Source: Granulicella sp. S156 (lineage in GTDB: Bacteria > Acidobacteriota > Terriglobia > Terriglobales > Acidobacteriaceae). From it: DNA of 64,000 nucleotides. The notes beneath the pieces are model-generated. The model was given only the letters and a program-made list of their open reading frames with translations, searched no databases and had not been told where the DNA came from. The DNA lies in the NCBI RefSeq assembly GCF_009766105.1, contig NZ_LMUH01000020.1, positions 213,618-277,617 on the forward strand, written 5' to 3'. Of the stretch, positions 1-8,686 are shown piece by piece (position 1 is the stretch's first letter; the number at the start of each line of letters is the position of its first letter). The position numbers and the translations under genes are program-made.

Positions 1-524
1 AAGAGTTCCAAAAGCAGGTTCGCAAAACCTACCAATCCCTGGCAGATGAGTTTCTGAGCTTATATCCCTCTAGCACCCAGGCAGAATGTACGGAATCACA
101 GAAGCAACTGGAAAGAGACAGGCGGCTTGTGTCGATGTATCTCTGGGGAGTGAAACGCGCAGGTACTTCAAAGACGAGCTTCTACACGTACTACTTCGAC
201 CATGCCCTGCCATGGCCGGAACATCCGGAGTTTGGGGCATTCCACTCCGCCGAAATTCCATACTGGACGAGAAATCTGAAGGCCCTGGACCGTCCCTATA
301 CCCCCGTAGATTGGGCAATCTCGGACACGCTTTCGAGCTATTGGGCTAACTTCGTCAAAACCGGTAATCCTAACGGCAAAGGACTCCCGGCATGGCCTGC
401 ACTCGAACCGGCTGAGCCTGTAACGATGGAGCTCGGAGATCGCGTAGCCCCACAACCTGTTGTCAGTCCAGAGAAGTTCAAGCTCTGGATGGAATATCAA
501 AAGGTTAATCCGCAGCTGGAATAG
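1..524 (+). CDS. Carboxylesterase type B family, C-terminal part (gene starts before the window)
   Basis: The frame is open from base 3 to the TAG at 522-524 and gives about 173 residues with no start in keeping with the family, so the gene begins upstream. It contains GAFHSAEIPYW, the usual surroundings of the catalytic histidine in type B carboxylesterases. Near the end are the family's typical YWANFVKTGNPNG and LPAWPAL segments. The family hydrolyses carboxylic esters and is often secreted in Acidobacteriota. The serine and acidic members of the triad, and any signal peptide, lie outside the window. The amidohydrolase on the other strand converges on its end. Confidence 0.85.
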   Translation, partial: EFQKQVRKTYQSLADEFLSLYPSSTQAECTESQKQLERDRRLVSMYLWGVKRAGTSKTSFYTYYFDHALPWPEHPEFGAFHSAEIPYWTRNLKALDRPYTPVDWAISDTLSSYWANFVKTGNPNGKGLPAWPALEPAEPVTMELGDRVAPQPVVSPEKFKLWMEYQKVNPQLE

Positions 525-550
525 ATTGGAGCGACTGCACTGGTGCAGCT

Positions 551-1387
551 TCAGAGCCCATAAGCTTCAATAGCAGTCTTCGCCATGATCTGTTGGCGTT
601 CGTGCGGAGAGAGTCTGTCTACGGCTCGTTTCACGACCTCGATCCATGCGCCATAGTCGGACGCAAGGTTGAGCACTGGCCAATCAGAACCGAACATCAG
701 TCGTTCAGCACCAAAGGTGGAAAGCACCGTCTCCATGTAGGGCCATAGTTGCGCCTCGCTCCATGAGTGCCAGTCCGCCTCCGTTACCATGCCGGAGATC
801 TTGCAGTAGACATTCTCACGGCGGGCAAGCTCACGCAGATTCGATCGCCAGGGTTCCATCACCTGCTCGTGAATGCGTGGCTTTGCGATGTGGTCGAGGA
901 TAAAGATCTGGTGGGGATGCTGGTCGACGAATTCAATCGTTTGCGGCAGATGACGCTCAAAGATCAGCAAGTCATAGCGCAGGTCAAACCGTTTTAAACA
1001 AGCTATGCCGCGATTGAAGTCCTCACGCAGCATATATCGGTCGTCGGCCTCGTCGTGCAGTACATGGCGCACTGCTTTTAACTTTGGCAGCCGGGCGATT
1101 TCCTCAAGAGAGGCTTCTACCTTGGCATCTATCAACGGCACCCAACCAACGACTCCGCGAATGAGTTTGCTACCCTCGGCTAATGAAAGAAGCCACTCTG
1201 TCTCCGCGATAGTCTGCTGGGCCTGAACCACTACCGTTCCTGTAACACCAGCGGCAGCCGTTACTGCCGACAAGTCATCATGGACATAGTCGCGGCGCAG
1301 AACATCCATCTTGTCCGACATCCAGGGGTACTCCTTCGAGGAGAACTTCCAGAGATGATGGTGGGCATCGATACATTCAGTAGACAT
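551..1387 (-). CDS. Amidohydrolase family 2 protein, sugar-lactonase-like
   Basis: 278 residues. The N-terminus carries DAHHHLW (residues 7-13), the metal-binding His cluster of the TIM-barrel amidohydrolase-2 family. The C-terminal part has FGSDWP, whose Asp is the conserved catalytic and metal residue. Length and layout match L-fuconolactonase and L-rhamnono-lactonase-like enzymes, which open sugar lactones in non-phosphorylating sugar breakdown. There is no signal peptide, so it should be cytosolic. No sugar dehydrogenase or dehydratase lies next to it, so the substrate cannot be fixed. The ATG has only a weak GGAA upstream. Confidence 0.8.
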   Translation of the reverse strand: MSTECIDAHHHLWKFSSKEYPWMSDKMDVLRRDYVHDDLSAVTAAAGVTGTVVVQAQQTIAETEWLLSLAEGSKLIRGVVGWVPLIDAKVEASLEEIARLPKLKAVRHVLHDEADDRYMLREDFNRGIACLKRFDLRYDLLIFERHLPQTIEFVDQHPHQIFILDHIAKPRIHEQVMEPWRSNLRELARRENVYCKISGMVTEADWHSWSEAQLWPYMETVLSTFGAERLMFGSDWPVLNLASDYGAWIEVVKRAVDRLSPHERQQIMAKTAIEAYGL

Positions 1388-1524
1388 TGGTTCCAGTTCT
1401 GCTCCGGCTTGTCGATAGTGCTAACCAGAATGGTTGCAATCATCATCATGATGGATGGAGAACTGTCCTGCAAGTTTCGCGCACGAGCCAAACCCCGTGC
1501 AAGCACCGATCAGCGCGATAAAAA

Positions 1525-1555
1525 AAAGAGGCCACCACAGAATGGTGGCCTCTTT
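1525..1555 (-). terminator. Rho-independent terminator behind the FAS1 gene
   Basis: A 10-bp GC-rich stem (1528-1537 with 1543-1552, loop cagaa) is extended by A:T pairs. On the minus strand it is followed by a run of eight or more T. It lies 45 bp past the FAS1 stop. A second perfect 11-bp hairpin (1561-1571 with 1579-1589) sits between it and the stop codon. Confidence 0.8.
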
Positions 1556-1597
1556 CCAAAGCTCTCGCTCGTAACTATCGAGCGAGAGCAAAATTCG

Positions 1598-2149
1598 TTA
1601 GCTTGGCAAGAGAACGGAATCAACAACATGAATGACGCCGTTCGATTGGAATACATCAGCAATCGTCACGGTAGACGTGCCACCCTTTTCGTCGGTCAAC
1701 ACGATCTTGCCGCCCTGCAGAGTGGCCGTCAGGCTTCCTCCCTGAACAGTCTTGAGAACCGCCTTGCCGCCGCCTGCCTTGATCTGCTTCTTCAGATCCT
1801 TTGCCGTAATCTTGCCGGCGACCACGTGATAGGTAAGGACCTTTACAAGCGCATCCTTATTCTCTGGCTTCAGGAGCGTATCGACAGTTCCAGCAGGTAA
1901 CTTTGCGAAGGCCTCATTGGTTGGTGCAAAGACCGTGAACGGCCCTGGACCCTCCAGGGTATCCACCAGTCCAGCTGCTTTTACCGCTGCAACCAGTGTT
2001 GTGTGGTCCTGGGAGTTGACGGCATTCTCGACGATGTTCTTGGTCGCATACATCGGCGCTCCGCCTACATCCGGATCCTTCTGTGCATGGGCTGCGATAC
2101 CGGCAAATCCAAATACCGCCGCCAGAATCATTACAGGAAACTTCTTCAT
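1598..2149 (-). CDS. Secreted fasciclin (FAS1) domain protein
   Basis: 183 residues. The ATG at 2149 is chosen over one five codons upstream because GGAAGGA stands 7 bp before it and the protein then begins with a clean signal peptide (MKKFPVMILAAVFG, cleavage near AHA-Q). The rest is one FAS1 domain, with the H1 block GPFTVFAPTNEAF and the H2 block GVIHVVDSVLLPS at the extreme C-terminus. FAS1 proteins are exported and take part in adhesion or matrix contacts; a ligand cannot be told. The gene is about 2.8 kb from a SigK/RskA-like pair on the other strand, the same association as mpt70/mpt83 with sigK in Mycobacterium tuberculosis. Confidence 0.9.
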   Translation of the reverse strand: MKKFPVMILAAVFGFAGIAAHAQKDPDVGGAPMYATKNIVENAVNSQDHTTLVAAVKAAGLVDTLEGPGPFTVFAPTNEAFAKLPAGTVDTLLKPENKDALVKVLTYHVVAGKITAKDLKKQIKAGGGKAVLKTVQGGSLTATLQGGKIVLTDEKGGTSTVTIADVFQSNGVIHVVDSVLLPS

Positions 2150-2650
2150 GGTGTGTCCTTCCACTGCTAAGGTTTTTTACTTCATTAGCCAAACGACACC
2201 AGTTAGCAGATTGGATTCATCGCCATCGAAAAAGCCGTGTATGTTTTCCGGCTATCCATAATAAGAGATTCTTGTGGTGCTCCAATCTCCCTGGACGTAG
2301 TTCTATGCAACGCGTTACCTGCAGTTAACGGGTATAAGGGACACCACGAAACGGTCGTTCAAAGTATTTAAAGATTTCCTCCAATCCAATCCTCCATGTC
2401 CCGCGTTCCTACAACATGATGGCAGGAATGGTTCCTTCGCTCTGTCATCGAAATGCCTTGAATACGACAGATTCACACGCAGACGTACGCCATCTGCGTG
2501 CTACCTAAATCTACGTCTCAACTAACCTCGGCCGCGCGCATAGGCCTGTCGGCTTTTTCTTCTCGTCAGGCATAAGCAAATCTGTAAATGCCGAAATACT
2601 TCAGGCGAGCGGCGTCGCAAGCACCTATCAACGCACACAGGAGATGTACC
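2150..2650. other. Divergent intergenic region, 501 bp
   Basis: It separates the FAS1 gene (minus) from the first ferritin-like gene (plus). Apart from a candidate minus-strand promoter at 2258-2285 and the Shine-Dalgarno box at 2639-2644, I see no gene, RNA or repeat. A frame open from 2588 upstream of the ferritin-like start has no ribosome site and no signal-peptide logic. Confidence 0.5.
2258..2285 (-). promoter_or_regulatory. Candidate housekeeping-type promoter of the FAS1 gene
   Basis: On the minus strand TTGGAG (2285-2280) is followed after 16 bp by TATTAT (2263-2258), about 110 bp before the FAS1 start. This is a near-consensus sigma-70 arrangement found by eye only; no start site is known. 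Confidence 0.35.
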
Positions 2651-3655
2651 GTGAAAACACTCGATTCAATTGTTGATAAAGCCCTCTCGCGGCGGTCGTT
2701 CCTCGCTGGCGCTGGAGCTGTAGCCGCCACAGCAACGATCGCTGGTTGCAGTAGCGGCGGCAGCACGACGACAACAACTACGCCCCCACCCTCTACGTAT
2801 ACCGATTTAGACGTGCTCAACTTTGCCCTCAACCTTGAATATCTGGAGGCACAGTTTTATCTGTACGCCGCGACCGGTACGGGACTCGCCAGTTCCGACA
2901 CGTCCGCGCCGTCTGGATATACAGGGTCTTACACGGAAGGTACGGTCACGGTGGGCAGCGCTGCGGCAGTCCCGGGCCTTACACCGGCACAGCAGGAGAT
3001 CCTGAACGAGATCGCCTTCGAGGAGCAAGCGCATGTTAAATTCCTTCGCAGTGCTCTCGGCTCGGCTGCGGTTCCGATGCCGAGTATTGATCTCTCCTTC
3101 TTCGGTCCTCTGGCTGTTGCTGCCACTATCACCACAGCCGCCACGGGTACAGGCTCCTTCAATCCCTTCTCCAGCTTTGACTATTTCCTGGTCGGCGCCT
3201 TCATCTTCGAAGACGTTGGTGTAACGGCCTACTCCGGCGCGGCGCCACTGATCACTGCGGCGGGCGTTACGGCAGGCTATCTCACTGCAGCTGCTGGCAT
3301 CCTCGCCGTCGAGGCCTACCACGCTGGTTATGTCCGTACGTCACTTACAGGACGAGCGATAGCCGCAGGCCCTGCATCCGCCTATCCGTACCTTGCTGCA
3401 GCCAACCTGGTGGAAAAACTGCGAGATACGCTTACCGTAGGTGAGACTGCTTCGGTGGAGACGGCTCTTGTATTGCCTACCAGCCTGACTACTCCGAGCG
3501 CAATCGTTGCTGCCAGTGCATCCGATGCTGTCGGGTTCGCGCGCACCGTAGATCAAGTCCTGCACATCGTCTACGGTTCGCCTACGGTCGGTGTCGCCAA
3601 GGGCGGATTCTTCCCCAGCGGCGTCAACAGCATCTTCGCCACCACCACAGCCTAA
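2651..3655 (+). CDS. Tat-exported ferritin-like domain protein (first of a tandem pair)
   Basis: 334 residues from the GTG at 2651, which has AGGAGA 6 bp upstream. The longer frame from 2588 has no ribosome site and would bury the signal. SRRSFLAGAGA is a twin-arginine signal, followed by TIAGCSS, which could be a lipobox, so the product may be a Tat-exported lipoprotein. The mature part has the alpha-helical ferritin-like pattern (DVLNFALNLEYLEAQFY, then EEQAHVKFL, then FIFEDVGVTAY and AVEAYHAGYVR) typical of the desiccation-related/ferritin-like family (PF13668 type). Glu and His residues suit a di-metal site, but activity is unproven. The next gene is a paralogue 34 bp downstream, probably in one operon. 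Confidence 0.88.
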   Translation: MKTLDSIVDKALSRRSFLAGAGAVAATATIAGCSSGGSTTTTTTPPPSTYTDLDVLNFALNLEYLEAQFYLYAATGTGLASSDTSAPSGYTGSYTEGTVTVGSAAAVPGLTPAQQEILNEIAFEEQAHVKFLRSALGSAAVPMPSIDLSFFGPLAVAATITTAATGTGSFNPFSSFDYFLVGAFIFEDVGVTAYSGAAPLITAAGVTAGYLTAAAGILAVEAYHAGYVRTSLTGRAIAAGPASAYPYLAAANLVEKLRDTLTVGETASVETALVLPTSLTTPSAIVAASASDAVGFARTVDQVLHIVYGSPTVGVAKGGFFPSGVNSIFATTTA

Positions 3656-3689
3656 GCAGCACTCAGTACCCAAAGGACGGGAAAATTCC

Positions 3690-4733
3690 ATGGCAAATCA
3701 AGAGACTCAACTTCTGGATGACATCATCGTTACGAGTCGGCGCAAGATGCTGACGCTCGGCGCAACGTCGCTCGCTGGCCTGGTACTGGGCGCGAGCGCC
3801 CCCTCGGCAAAGGCAGCAACCGTAGCCTACACAGACGCAGATATTCTCAACTTCGCCCTCAACCTCGAATACTTGGAGGCGAACTTCTACTATCTGGCGG
3901 CCTTCGGCACAACCATCGACAAGGCCAATGGCGCCTCAACAGCTGCCAAGGCCCCTTTGATTACACTCTCGGGAACCGTGGGAACACCTGGTACAGTCTC
4001 GGGCGGCAGCCTTGTTCCCTTCACCACCATCCCGGTTGCGTCCTATGCCATCGAGACAGCTGTTGAAGAGGGCAAACATGTCCAGCTGCTCCTCAGTGCG
4101 CTTGGTAGTTCTGCCGTCGCCCAGCCTGCCATCAATCTGGGTACTTCCTTCCAGACGCTCGCTACGGCAGCGAAGATCCCCGGTGGTGGTGGCTTCAGCC
4201 CATATGCCAACGACCAGACCTTCCTCGTTGGCGCTTATGTTTTCGAGGATGTTGGCGTCACGGCGTATCACGGTGCAGCCTCGCTGCTCACATCATCCTC
4301 AAACCTGACAACAGCAGCCGGCATCCTTGCGGTCGAAGCCTATCACGCTGGCCTTATCCGCACGACCATCAACTATATCGACCCGACAGGTACGAGCATC
4401 GCTGGATATACCAATCTGATCTCGACGCTACGCGCATCGCTCTCCCAGGCTGGCCTGCTTGGTGTTGCGCCCAGCGCGTATGACAGCAACCCCGACGACT
4501 TCGGGTTAGCAACGTTCACTACCTCTGTCGGACTCGGCGGCGGCGGCACCGCAACAGCCACTCGCATTACCGACGCCGACTCCACCAACGTCGTCGCCTT
4601 CGCCCGCAATACCACCCAGGTGCTGAACATCGTGACCGGTGGCGGGGCTGTCAGTGGCACCACCGTCGTCAGCCCAGCTACGGGAGTCTTCTTCCCCGCA
4701 GGCATGAATGCAGGTCCCAACGGTTTCAAATAG
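3690..4733 (+). CDS. Tat-exported ferritin-like domain protein (second of a tandem pair)
   Basis: 347 residues. The ATG at 3690 is preceded by AAGGACGGG, and the protein starts with a twin-arginine signal (SRRKMLTLGA, cleavage near AKA-A). The body repeats the pattern of the upstream gene: DILNFALNLEYLEANFYYL, ETAVEEGKHVQLLL, YVFEDVGVTAYHGAA and AVEAYHAGLIR. Both therefore come from a tandem duplication of a ferritin-like fold and keep the Glu/His positions that could bind two metals. Unlike its neighbour it has no lipobox Cys, so one copy may be membrane-anchored and the other soluble. A strong terminator follows directly. Confidence 0.88.
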   Translation: MANQETQLLDDIIVTSRRKMLTLGATSLAGLVLGASAPSAKAATVAYTDADILNFALNLEYLEANFYYLAAFGTTIDKANGASTAAKAPLITLSGTVGTPGTVSGGSLVPFTTIPVASYAIETAVEEGKHVQLLLSALGSSAVAQPAINLGTSFQTLATAAKIPGGGGFSPYANDQTFLVGAYVFEDVGVTAYHGAASLLTSSSNLTTAAGILAVEAYHAGLIRTTINYIDPTGTSIAGYTNLISTLRASLSQAGLLGVAPSAYDSNPDDFGLATFTTSVGLGGGGTATATRITDADSTNVVAFARNTTQVLNIVTGGGAVSGTTVVSPATGVFFPAGMNAGPNGFK

Positions 4734-4756
4734 AAGCAACGCACATCGTAAGGCAA

Positions 4757-4790
4757 AGGACCGCCTCTTCCAAGAGGCGGCCCTTTTGTT
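4757..4790 (+). terminator. Rho-independent terminator behind the ferritin-like pair
   Basis: A perfect 9-bp stem (ccgcctctt with aagaggcgg, 4761-4780, 2-base loop) is followed by cccttttgtt. It closes the ferritin-like operon before the sigma factor gene. Confidence 0.85.
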
Positions 4791-4907
4791 ATGTTTAAGT
4801 GCCACCGTAGTTCAGAGACTGAGATTTCCCGAACATTTTGCATCCAAGCTTTGTATGATGGACGGGACCGCTCAGCGTGCTCTGCAAAACATATTGGTCT
4901 TTACTCA

Positions 4908-5531
4908 ATGCTAGAAAACTCCTCCAATCCGATAAGGCCATCTGAACGTTCCTTCAATAGAGATTTCGATCAGGGAGAAACGGCGTCGGGCGAAAATGGA
5001 ACTGCTTCGGTAAATGATGAGTTTTTGTTGGATCGCGTACGAGCAAATGATCCAAAGGCCATGGCGGACGTCTTTGATCGCTATGGAGGTACGGTGTATT
5101 CCGTAGCACTGCGTATTTTGAAAGATCCGGGACAAGCGGAAGACGTGATGCAGGAGATCTTCTTCCAGGTCTGGCAAAACCCGAATACGTTCGTGCAGGG
5201 TCGAGGATCATTGGGTGCCTGGCTGGCAGTGGTGGCAAGAAATCGCGCGATCGATTTTCTGCGCCGCAGGAAACCGACCGACTCCGTCGACGAGGTTGTA
5301 CTCACTTCAAAGACGAACCTGGCTTCGGAGATTGAGCGGAATATGATGATGGAAAGAATCCGCGAATTATTGAAAAGTCTGCCATTCGAGCAGCAGAAGT
5401 CAGTGGAGTTGTCTTTTTTTGAAGGCTTGAGTCACGCGGAGATCGCAGCAAAAACGGGTGACCCGCTGGGAACCGTGAAGACAAGAATTAGATTGGCATT
5501 AATCAGCATACGAAAGGCCATCCAGGCATGA
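4908..5531 (+). CDS. ECF-type RNA polymerase sigma factor, SigK-like by context
   Basis: 207 residues from the ATG at 4908; a frame open from 4791 exists but its first 39 residues look non-coding. No clear ribosome site precedes 4908, so the start is moderately sure. Sigma-70 region 2 spans about residues 45-115 (AMADVFDRYGGTVYSVALRIL, then AEDVMQEIFFQVWQ and VVARNRAIDFLRRRK). Region 4 spans about 150-205 (LPFEQQKSVELSFFEGLSHAEIA, then GTVKTRIRLAL). The stop overlaps the start of the anti-sigma gene by 4 bp, so the two are translationally coupled. The partner has an RskA-type C-terminal domain, which points to the SigK group. Confidence 0.92.
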   Translation: MLENSSNPIRPSERSFNRDFDQGETASGENGTASVNDEFLLDRVRANDPKAMADVFDRYGGTVYSVALRILKDPGQAEDVMQEIFFQVWQNPNTFVQGRGSLGAWLAVVARNRAIDFLRRRKPTDSVDEVVLTSKTNLASEIERNMMMERIRELLKSLPFEQQKSVELSFFEGLSHAEIAAKTGDPLGTVKTRIRLALISIRKAIQA

Positions 5532-6343
5532 CGGACCGCAATCACATCCCGCAGGAGGACATAGCTCTCTATGCGATGCAGACACTCTCTCCGGAGGAGT
5601 CTGTAGCGGTCCGTACGCATTTGGCGACGTGTGCTTTGTGCCGCGACGAGTTGGCGGAGCTCTCTGGTGATTTGGCCATGGTAGCGCTGAGTGTCGAACA
5701 GCATCCCGTACCCGAGGGTGCACGGCAGCGCTTTCTCGACAGAGTAGCTGCTTCTTCCTCTGAAGCCAGCCAAAAGGCCACAGCGGTGCAGCCTGGTCCA
5801 TGGATGAGAGAACAACAGCCGCGCTCCTCTATGGCCTGGCTTCCGTGGGCAGCCGTAGCGGCGCTGGTCATCGCAGTGGTCTCTCTCGGTGTGAAGAACA
5901 ATTCCCTTCACGAGCAACTGCGCGATCAATCCGGCTTAATGGACCACCTGGTCACCAACACCTCGCACGCCCAGCAGGTGCTCGAAGTACTTACAGCACC
6001 CTCGGCGCAAAGGGCGACGCTGACAGCCAGCAAGACCCCAGTCGCGCCTACTGGACGCGCCGTCTATCTGGCAGATCGTGGTGGTCTGATCTTCCAGGCG
6101 AATAACCTCGAACCTCTGCCGGCAAACAAGACCTATGAGCTTTGGGTAGTCCCGGCAAATAGCCCGGCACCCATCCCCGCCGGACTCTTCCGGCCAGATG
6201 CAACAGGCACTGCGAGCGTGGTATTACCGCCTCTTCCCAAGGGCGTTCCCGCAAAGGCCTTCGCCATCACTATCGAGAGGGCTGAAGGTTCTGCCACTCC
6301 CACAGCGCCAATAATCCTGTCCGGGGCTGCAAGCGGCATATAG
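5528..6343 (+). CDS. Membrane anti-sigma factor, zinc-finger N-terminus and RskA-type C-terminus
   Basis: 271 residues, start ATG overlapping the sigma factor stop (ATGA). The N-terminal cytosolic part has HLATCALC (H31, C35, C38), the zinc-associated anti-sigma motif that holds the sigma factor. One membrane helix lies at about 104-121, followed by an extracytoplasmic RskA-type domain (YELWVVPANSPAPIPAGLF and later GVPAKAFAITIE). In the known system, signal-driven proteolysis of RskA frees SigK. Here the likely targets are the nearby exported proteins, but that is inference. A phosphodiester glycosidase-family gene converges 26 bp behind it. Confidence 0.92.
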   Translation: MTDRNHIPQEDIALYAMQTLSPEESVAVRTHLATCALCRDELAELSGDLAMVALSVEQHPVPEGARQRFLDRVAASSSEASQKATAVQPGPWMREQQPRSSMAWLPWAAVAALVIAVVSLGVKNNSLHEQLRDQSGLMDHLVTNTSHAQQVLEVLTAPSAQRATLTASKTPVAPTGRAVYLADRGGLIFQANNLEPLPANKTYELWVVPANSPAPIPAGLFRPDATGTASVVLPPLPKGVPAKAFAITIERAEGSATPTAPIILSGAASGI

Positions 6344-6369
6344 GATCATTTCTTCCGGCGCATGAGGCC

Positions 6370-7227
6370 TCAATGAGGCAAAAAGCTTGCATGCACACCC
6401 AATGCGCTCGCGTCGAATCGCTCTGCGCCGCCGCTGGGATGATTTACCGTCTCTACGTTTCCCTGCTCATCTGACTTCACCATCGTCGTCGATCCGCCGC
6501 CATCCAGATTGAGTGCCGTGTATGCACCCAAAGCAATCATGACCTCAGCGGTCTCGCTGTTTGAGGTCCCCATGCTGTAGCCCGGCTTGCGTCCGTCGAT
6601 GACAACGAGATAGAGATATCGTCCATCTTTCGAGACCCCCACGGCAGTCCGCGGGTTCGCATAGGCAGCTTTATTCAGTTGATTCACATTGCCGGTATTT
6701 TCACCTTTTTGAACGATGATGGCCGAACCCGCAACGGCAGTGAATATCCTGGAAAGATTCGTATCAGGGGACACCGTCGTAATGGAAGCCTCGTTCTGCT
6801 GGGTAATCAGCAAGGCAGCGTTGTACTCATCCTTGGCTGAAGGAGGAGATACGATCTTGCCTTCCGCGATGGAGACCCCAAGAATGTTTTTATCCTCTTC
6901 ATGCTCAAGACAGCAGGGAGAAAAGAACCCCGCATTAATGGCTACCTGGGCATGGGTCTTCTTTGCAAAATCCGATACGGTGTCAGAGACTGTGGCTTTT
7001 GTTCCCGAGTGCCGCGAGCTCACAAAACTGATTCCGGGTGCCTTTAGATCGACACGCACCGCATAGATGACACTCACATATTTCGCGCTAATGGAGCCGC
7101 TAGCCTGATCGATACCCACATAGGCCGGTGACCAATCCTTCATCTTCACTTGCGCTTGCACAGGTGTGCAGGCGATCAGAGCCAATACGACCAGCCAACT
7201 CCAATTTCGCGTCATCATCTTCCGCAT
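6370..7227 (-). CDS. Secreted phosphodiester glycosidase family protein (NAGPA domain)
   Basis: 285 residues. The signal peptide is RNWSWLVVLALIACTPVQAQ; three closely spaced ATG codons make the exact start uncertain by up to 12 bases. The body carries the family hallmarks: INAGFF, NPRTAVGVSKDGRYLYLVV, DGRKPGYSMGTSN and ALNLDGGGSTTM. These match the PF09992 fold of N-acetylglucosamine-1-phosphodiester alpha-N-acetylglucosaminidase and of bacterial exopolysaccharide-associated proteins. The signal peptide places it outside the cytoplasm, and a polysaccharide or phosphodiester-linked sugar is the likely substrate. There is no exopolysaccharide cluster next door to support one specific role. Confidence 0.85.
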   Translation of the reverse strand: MRKMMTRNWSWLVVLALIACTPVQAQVKMKDWSPAYVGIDQASGSISAKYVSVIYAVRVDLKAPGISFVSSRHSGTKATVSDTVSDFAKKTHAQVAINAGFFSPCCLEHEEDKNILGVSIAEGKIVSPPSAKDEYNAALLITQQNEASITTVSPDTNLSRIFTAVAGSAIIVQKGENTGNVNQLNKAAYANPRTAVGVSKDGRYLYLVVIDGRKPGYSMGTSNSETAEVMIALGAYTALNLDGGGSTTMVKSDEQGNVETVNHPSGGAERFDASALGVHASFLPH

Positions 7228-7333
7228 GCAGACAGGACCTCAAGCTGCATTTTATGGCGTTGTACCTTTTTGTCGCAGCTTACAATTCAACCACATGCCG
7301 CTTCAGCCACGCGATAAATTCGGGTCATCCAAA

Positions 7334-8674
7334 ATGATGAGACTGCACCGAACTGCCATCCTCTTCGCCTCATTCCTGGTCCTCACAGGATGGTGGGCGA
7401 CTTCGGGGTCTGCTCAGACGAACACGCAGCCCGTTCGAACGGACGAGCCGATAGCGGCAATGGGATTGTCAGACATGGGCAAGGCCTCGCTGTCGCGCCA
7501 GATAAGCAGCGCCGTCAGTCGCGGCGACACACCAGGCGTCGTCGCCCTCGTCGTTGGTTGCGACAGTGTGCTCTATGAAGGCGCAGCTGGCAAGCTCGAT
7601 GTTGCGCACGATACGGCGATGCCCGTGAATGCCATTCTTTCGATTGCCTCCATGACCAAGCCTGTGACTTCAGTGGCTATCATGATGTTGTTCGATGAGG
7701 GCAAGCTCAAGCTCGACGATCCGGTGTCGAAGTACCTGGCGGGCTTCGACAACCTGCGGGTCATCACGACGTTCAACGAGAAGGACGCAACCTACGAAAC
7801 GCGGCCCGCGAAACGACCTATGACGATCCGCCATTTGCTCACGCATACCTCCGGCATCGGCTATGGGTTTGCGAACCCAATCGAGTACCGGCTCACGGAG
7901 GTGACGAAAAAGAACGAGTGGGAGCTTCCACTGCTGAACGATCCTGGCGACAGATGGAACTACGGCCCCAGCACCACGGTGTTAGGCATGATCGTCGAGA
8001 AGATCACCGGGGAGCCGCTCGAAACGTACTTTCAGCAGCACATCTTCGAACCGCTGGGCATGGTGGATACGTCGTACGCCGTGCAACTCGCCAAACAGTC
8101 GCGTGTGGCCACGAAGTACAGCCGTATAAATGGCCTGTTGCAGGAACAGCCGAGAAGACCCATCCCGGCAACGCCGAAGCCTCCGTTCCTGGGTGAGGGC
8201 GGCCTCTACTCGACCGCGCAGGACTACGGCAGATTTATACAGATGCTGCTCAACGGTGGACACCTGGGGCCCGTGAAGATCCTCAGTGAGAGCTCGGTAA
8301 AGATGATGGGCGAAAACAACATCGGATCCATCTTCGTAGAGCTGCAGCCCGCCGCCGATCGCTCACTCGCCAAACCGTTTCCGCTCGGCGCAGGTCACGA
8401 TAAATTCGGCCTCGGTTTTGAGATCGCATCCGGCGACCCGCAGTATGCAAAGTTCCGCAGCGCGGGCAGTATGAGTTGGGCTGGTATTTACAACACTGAG
8501 TTCTGGATCGATCCCCTGCAGCATATCGGCGGAGTCATGATGATGCAGGTATCGCCGTTCTACGACGACGGCGCTCTCCGAACGCTGCGCGACTTCGAAG
8601 AGTTGGTGTACCAGGACCTCCGGTCGTCAGGGGCTGCACCAGGCGAAGGATCTGCAACTAGTAAGCTGCGCTAG
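7334..8674 (+). CDS. Secreted serine hydrolase of the beta-lactamase (class C / S12) family
   Basis: 446 residues from the ATG at 7334; a longer frame reaches back to 7166 but would place 56 residues before the signal peptide (AILFASFLVLTGWWATSGSAQ). The SxxK catalytic motif is S106-M-T-K109 in SIASMTKPVT. The second-motif tyrosine is Y210 in RWNYGPS. HLLTHTSGIGYGF is the usual family block between them. Such proteins include esterases, D-aminopeptidases and carboxypeptidases as well as beta-lactamases, and the sequence alone does not decide. The downstream Crp-type gene converges 12 bp behind it. Confidence 0.88.
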   Translation: MMRLHRTAILFASFLVLTGWWATSGSAQTNTQPVRTDEPIAAMGLSDMGKASLSRQISSAVSRGDTPGVVALVVGCDSVLYEGAAGKLDVAHDTAMPVNAILSIASMTKPVTSVAIMMLFDEGKLKLDDPVSKYLAGFDNLRVITTFNEKDATYETRPAKRPMTIRHLLTHTSGIGYGFANPIEYRLTEVTKKNEWELPLLNDPGDRWNYGPSTTVLGMIVEKITGEPLETYFQQHIFEPLGMVDTSYAVQLAKQSRVATKYSRINGLLQEQPRRPIPATPKPPFLGEGGLYSTAQDYGRFIQMLLNGGHLGPVKILSESSVKMMGENNIGSIFVELQPAADRSLAKPFPLGAGHDKFGLGFEIASGDPQYAKFRSAGSMSWAGIYNTEFWIDPLQHIGGVMMMQVSPFYDDGALRTLRDFEELVYQDLRSSGAAPGEGSATSKLR

Positions 8675-8686
8675 AGAATCGTCTCG

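Noticed and set aside
7334..8674. Calling the serine hydrolase an antibiotic-resistance beta-lactamase
   Set aside because: SxxK and Tyr motifs are shared by esterases and peptidases of the same fold, and nothing in the context points to beta-lactams.
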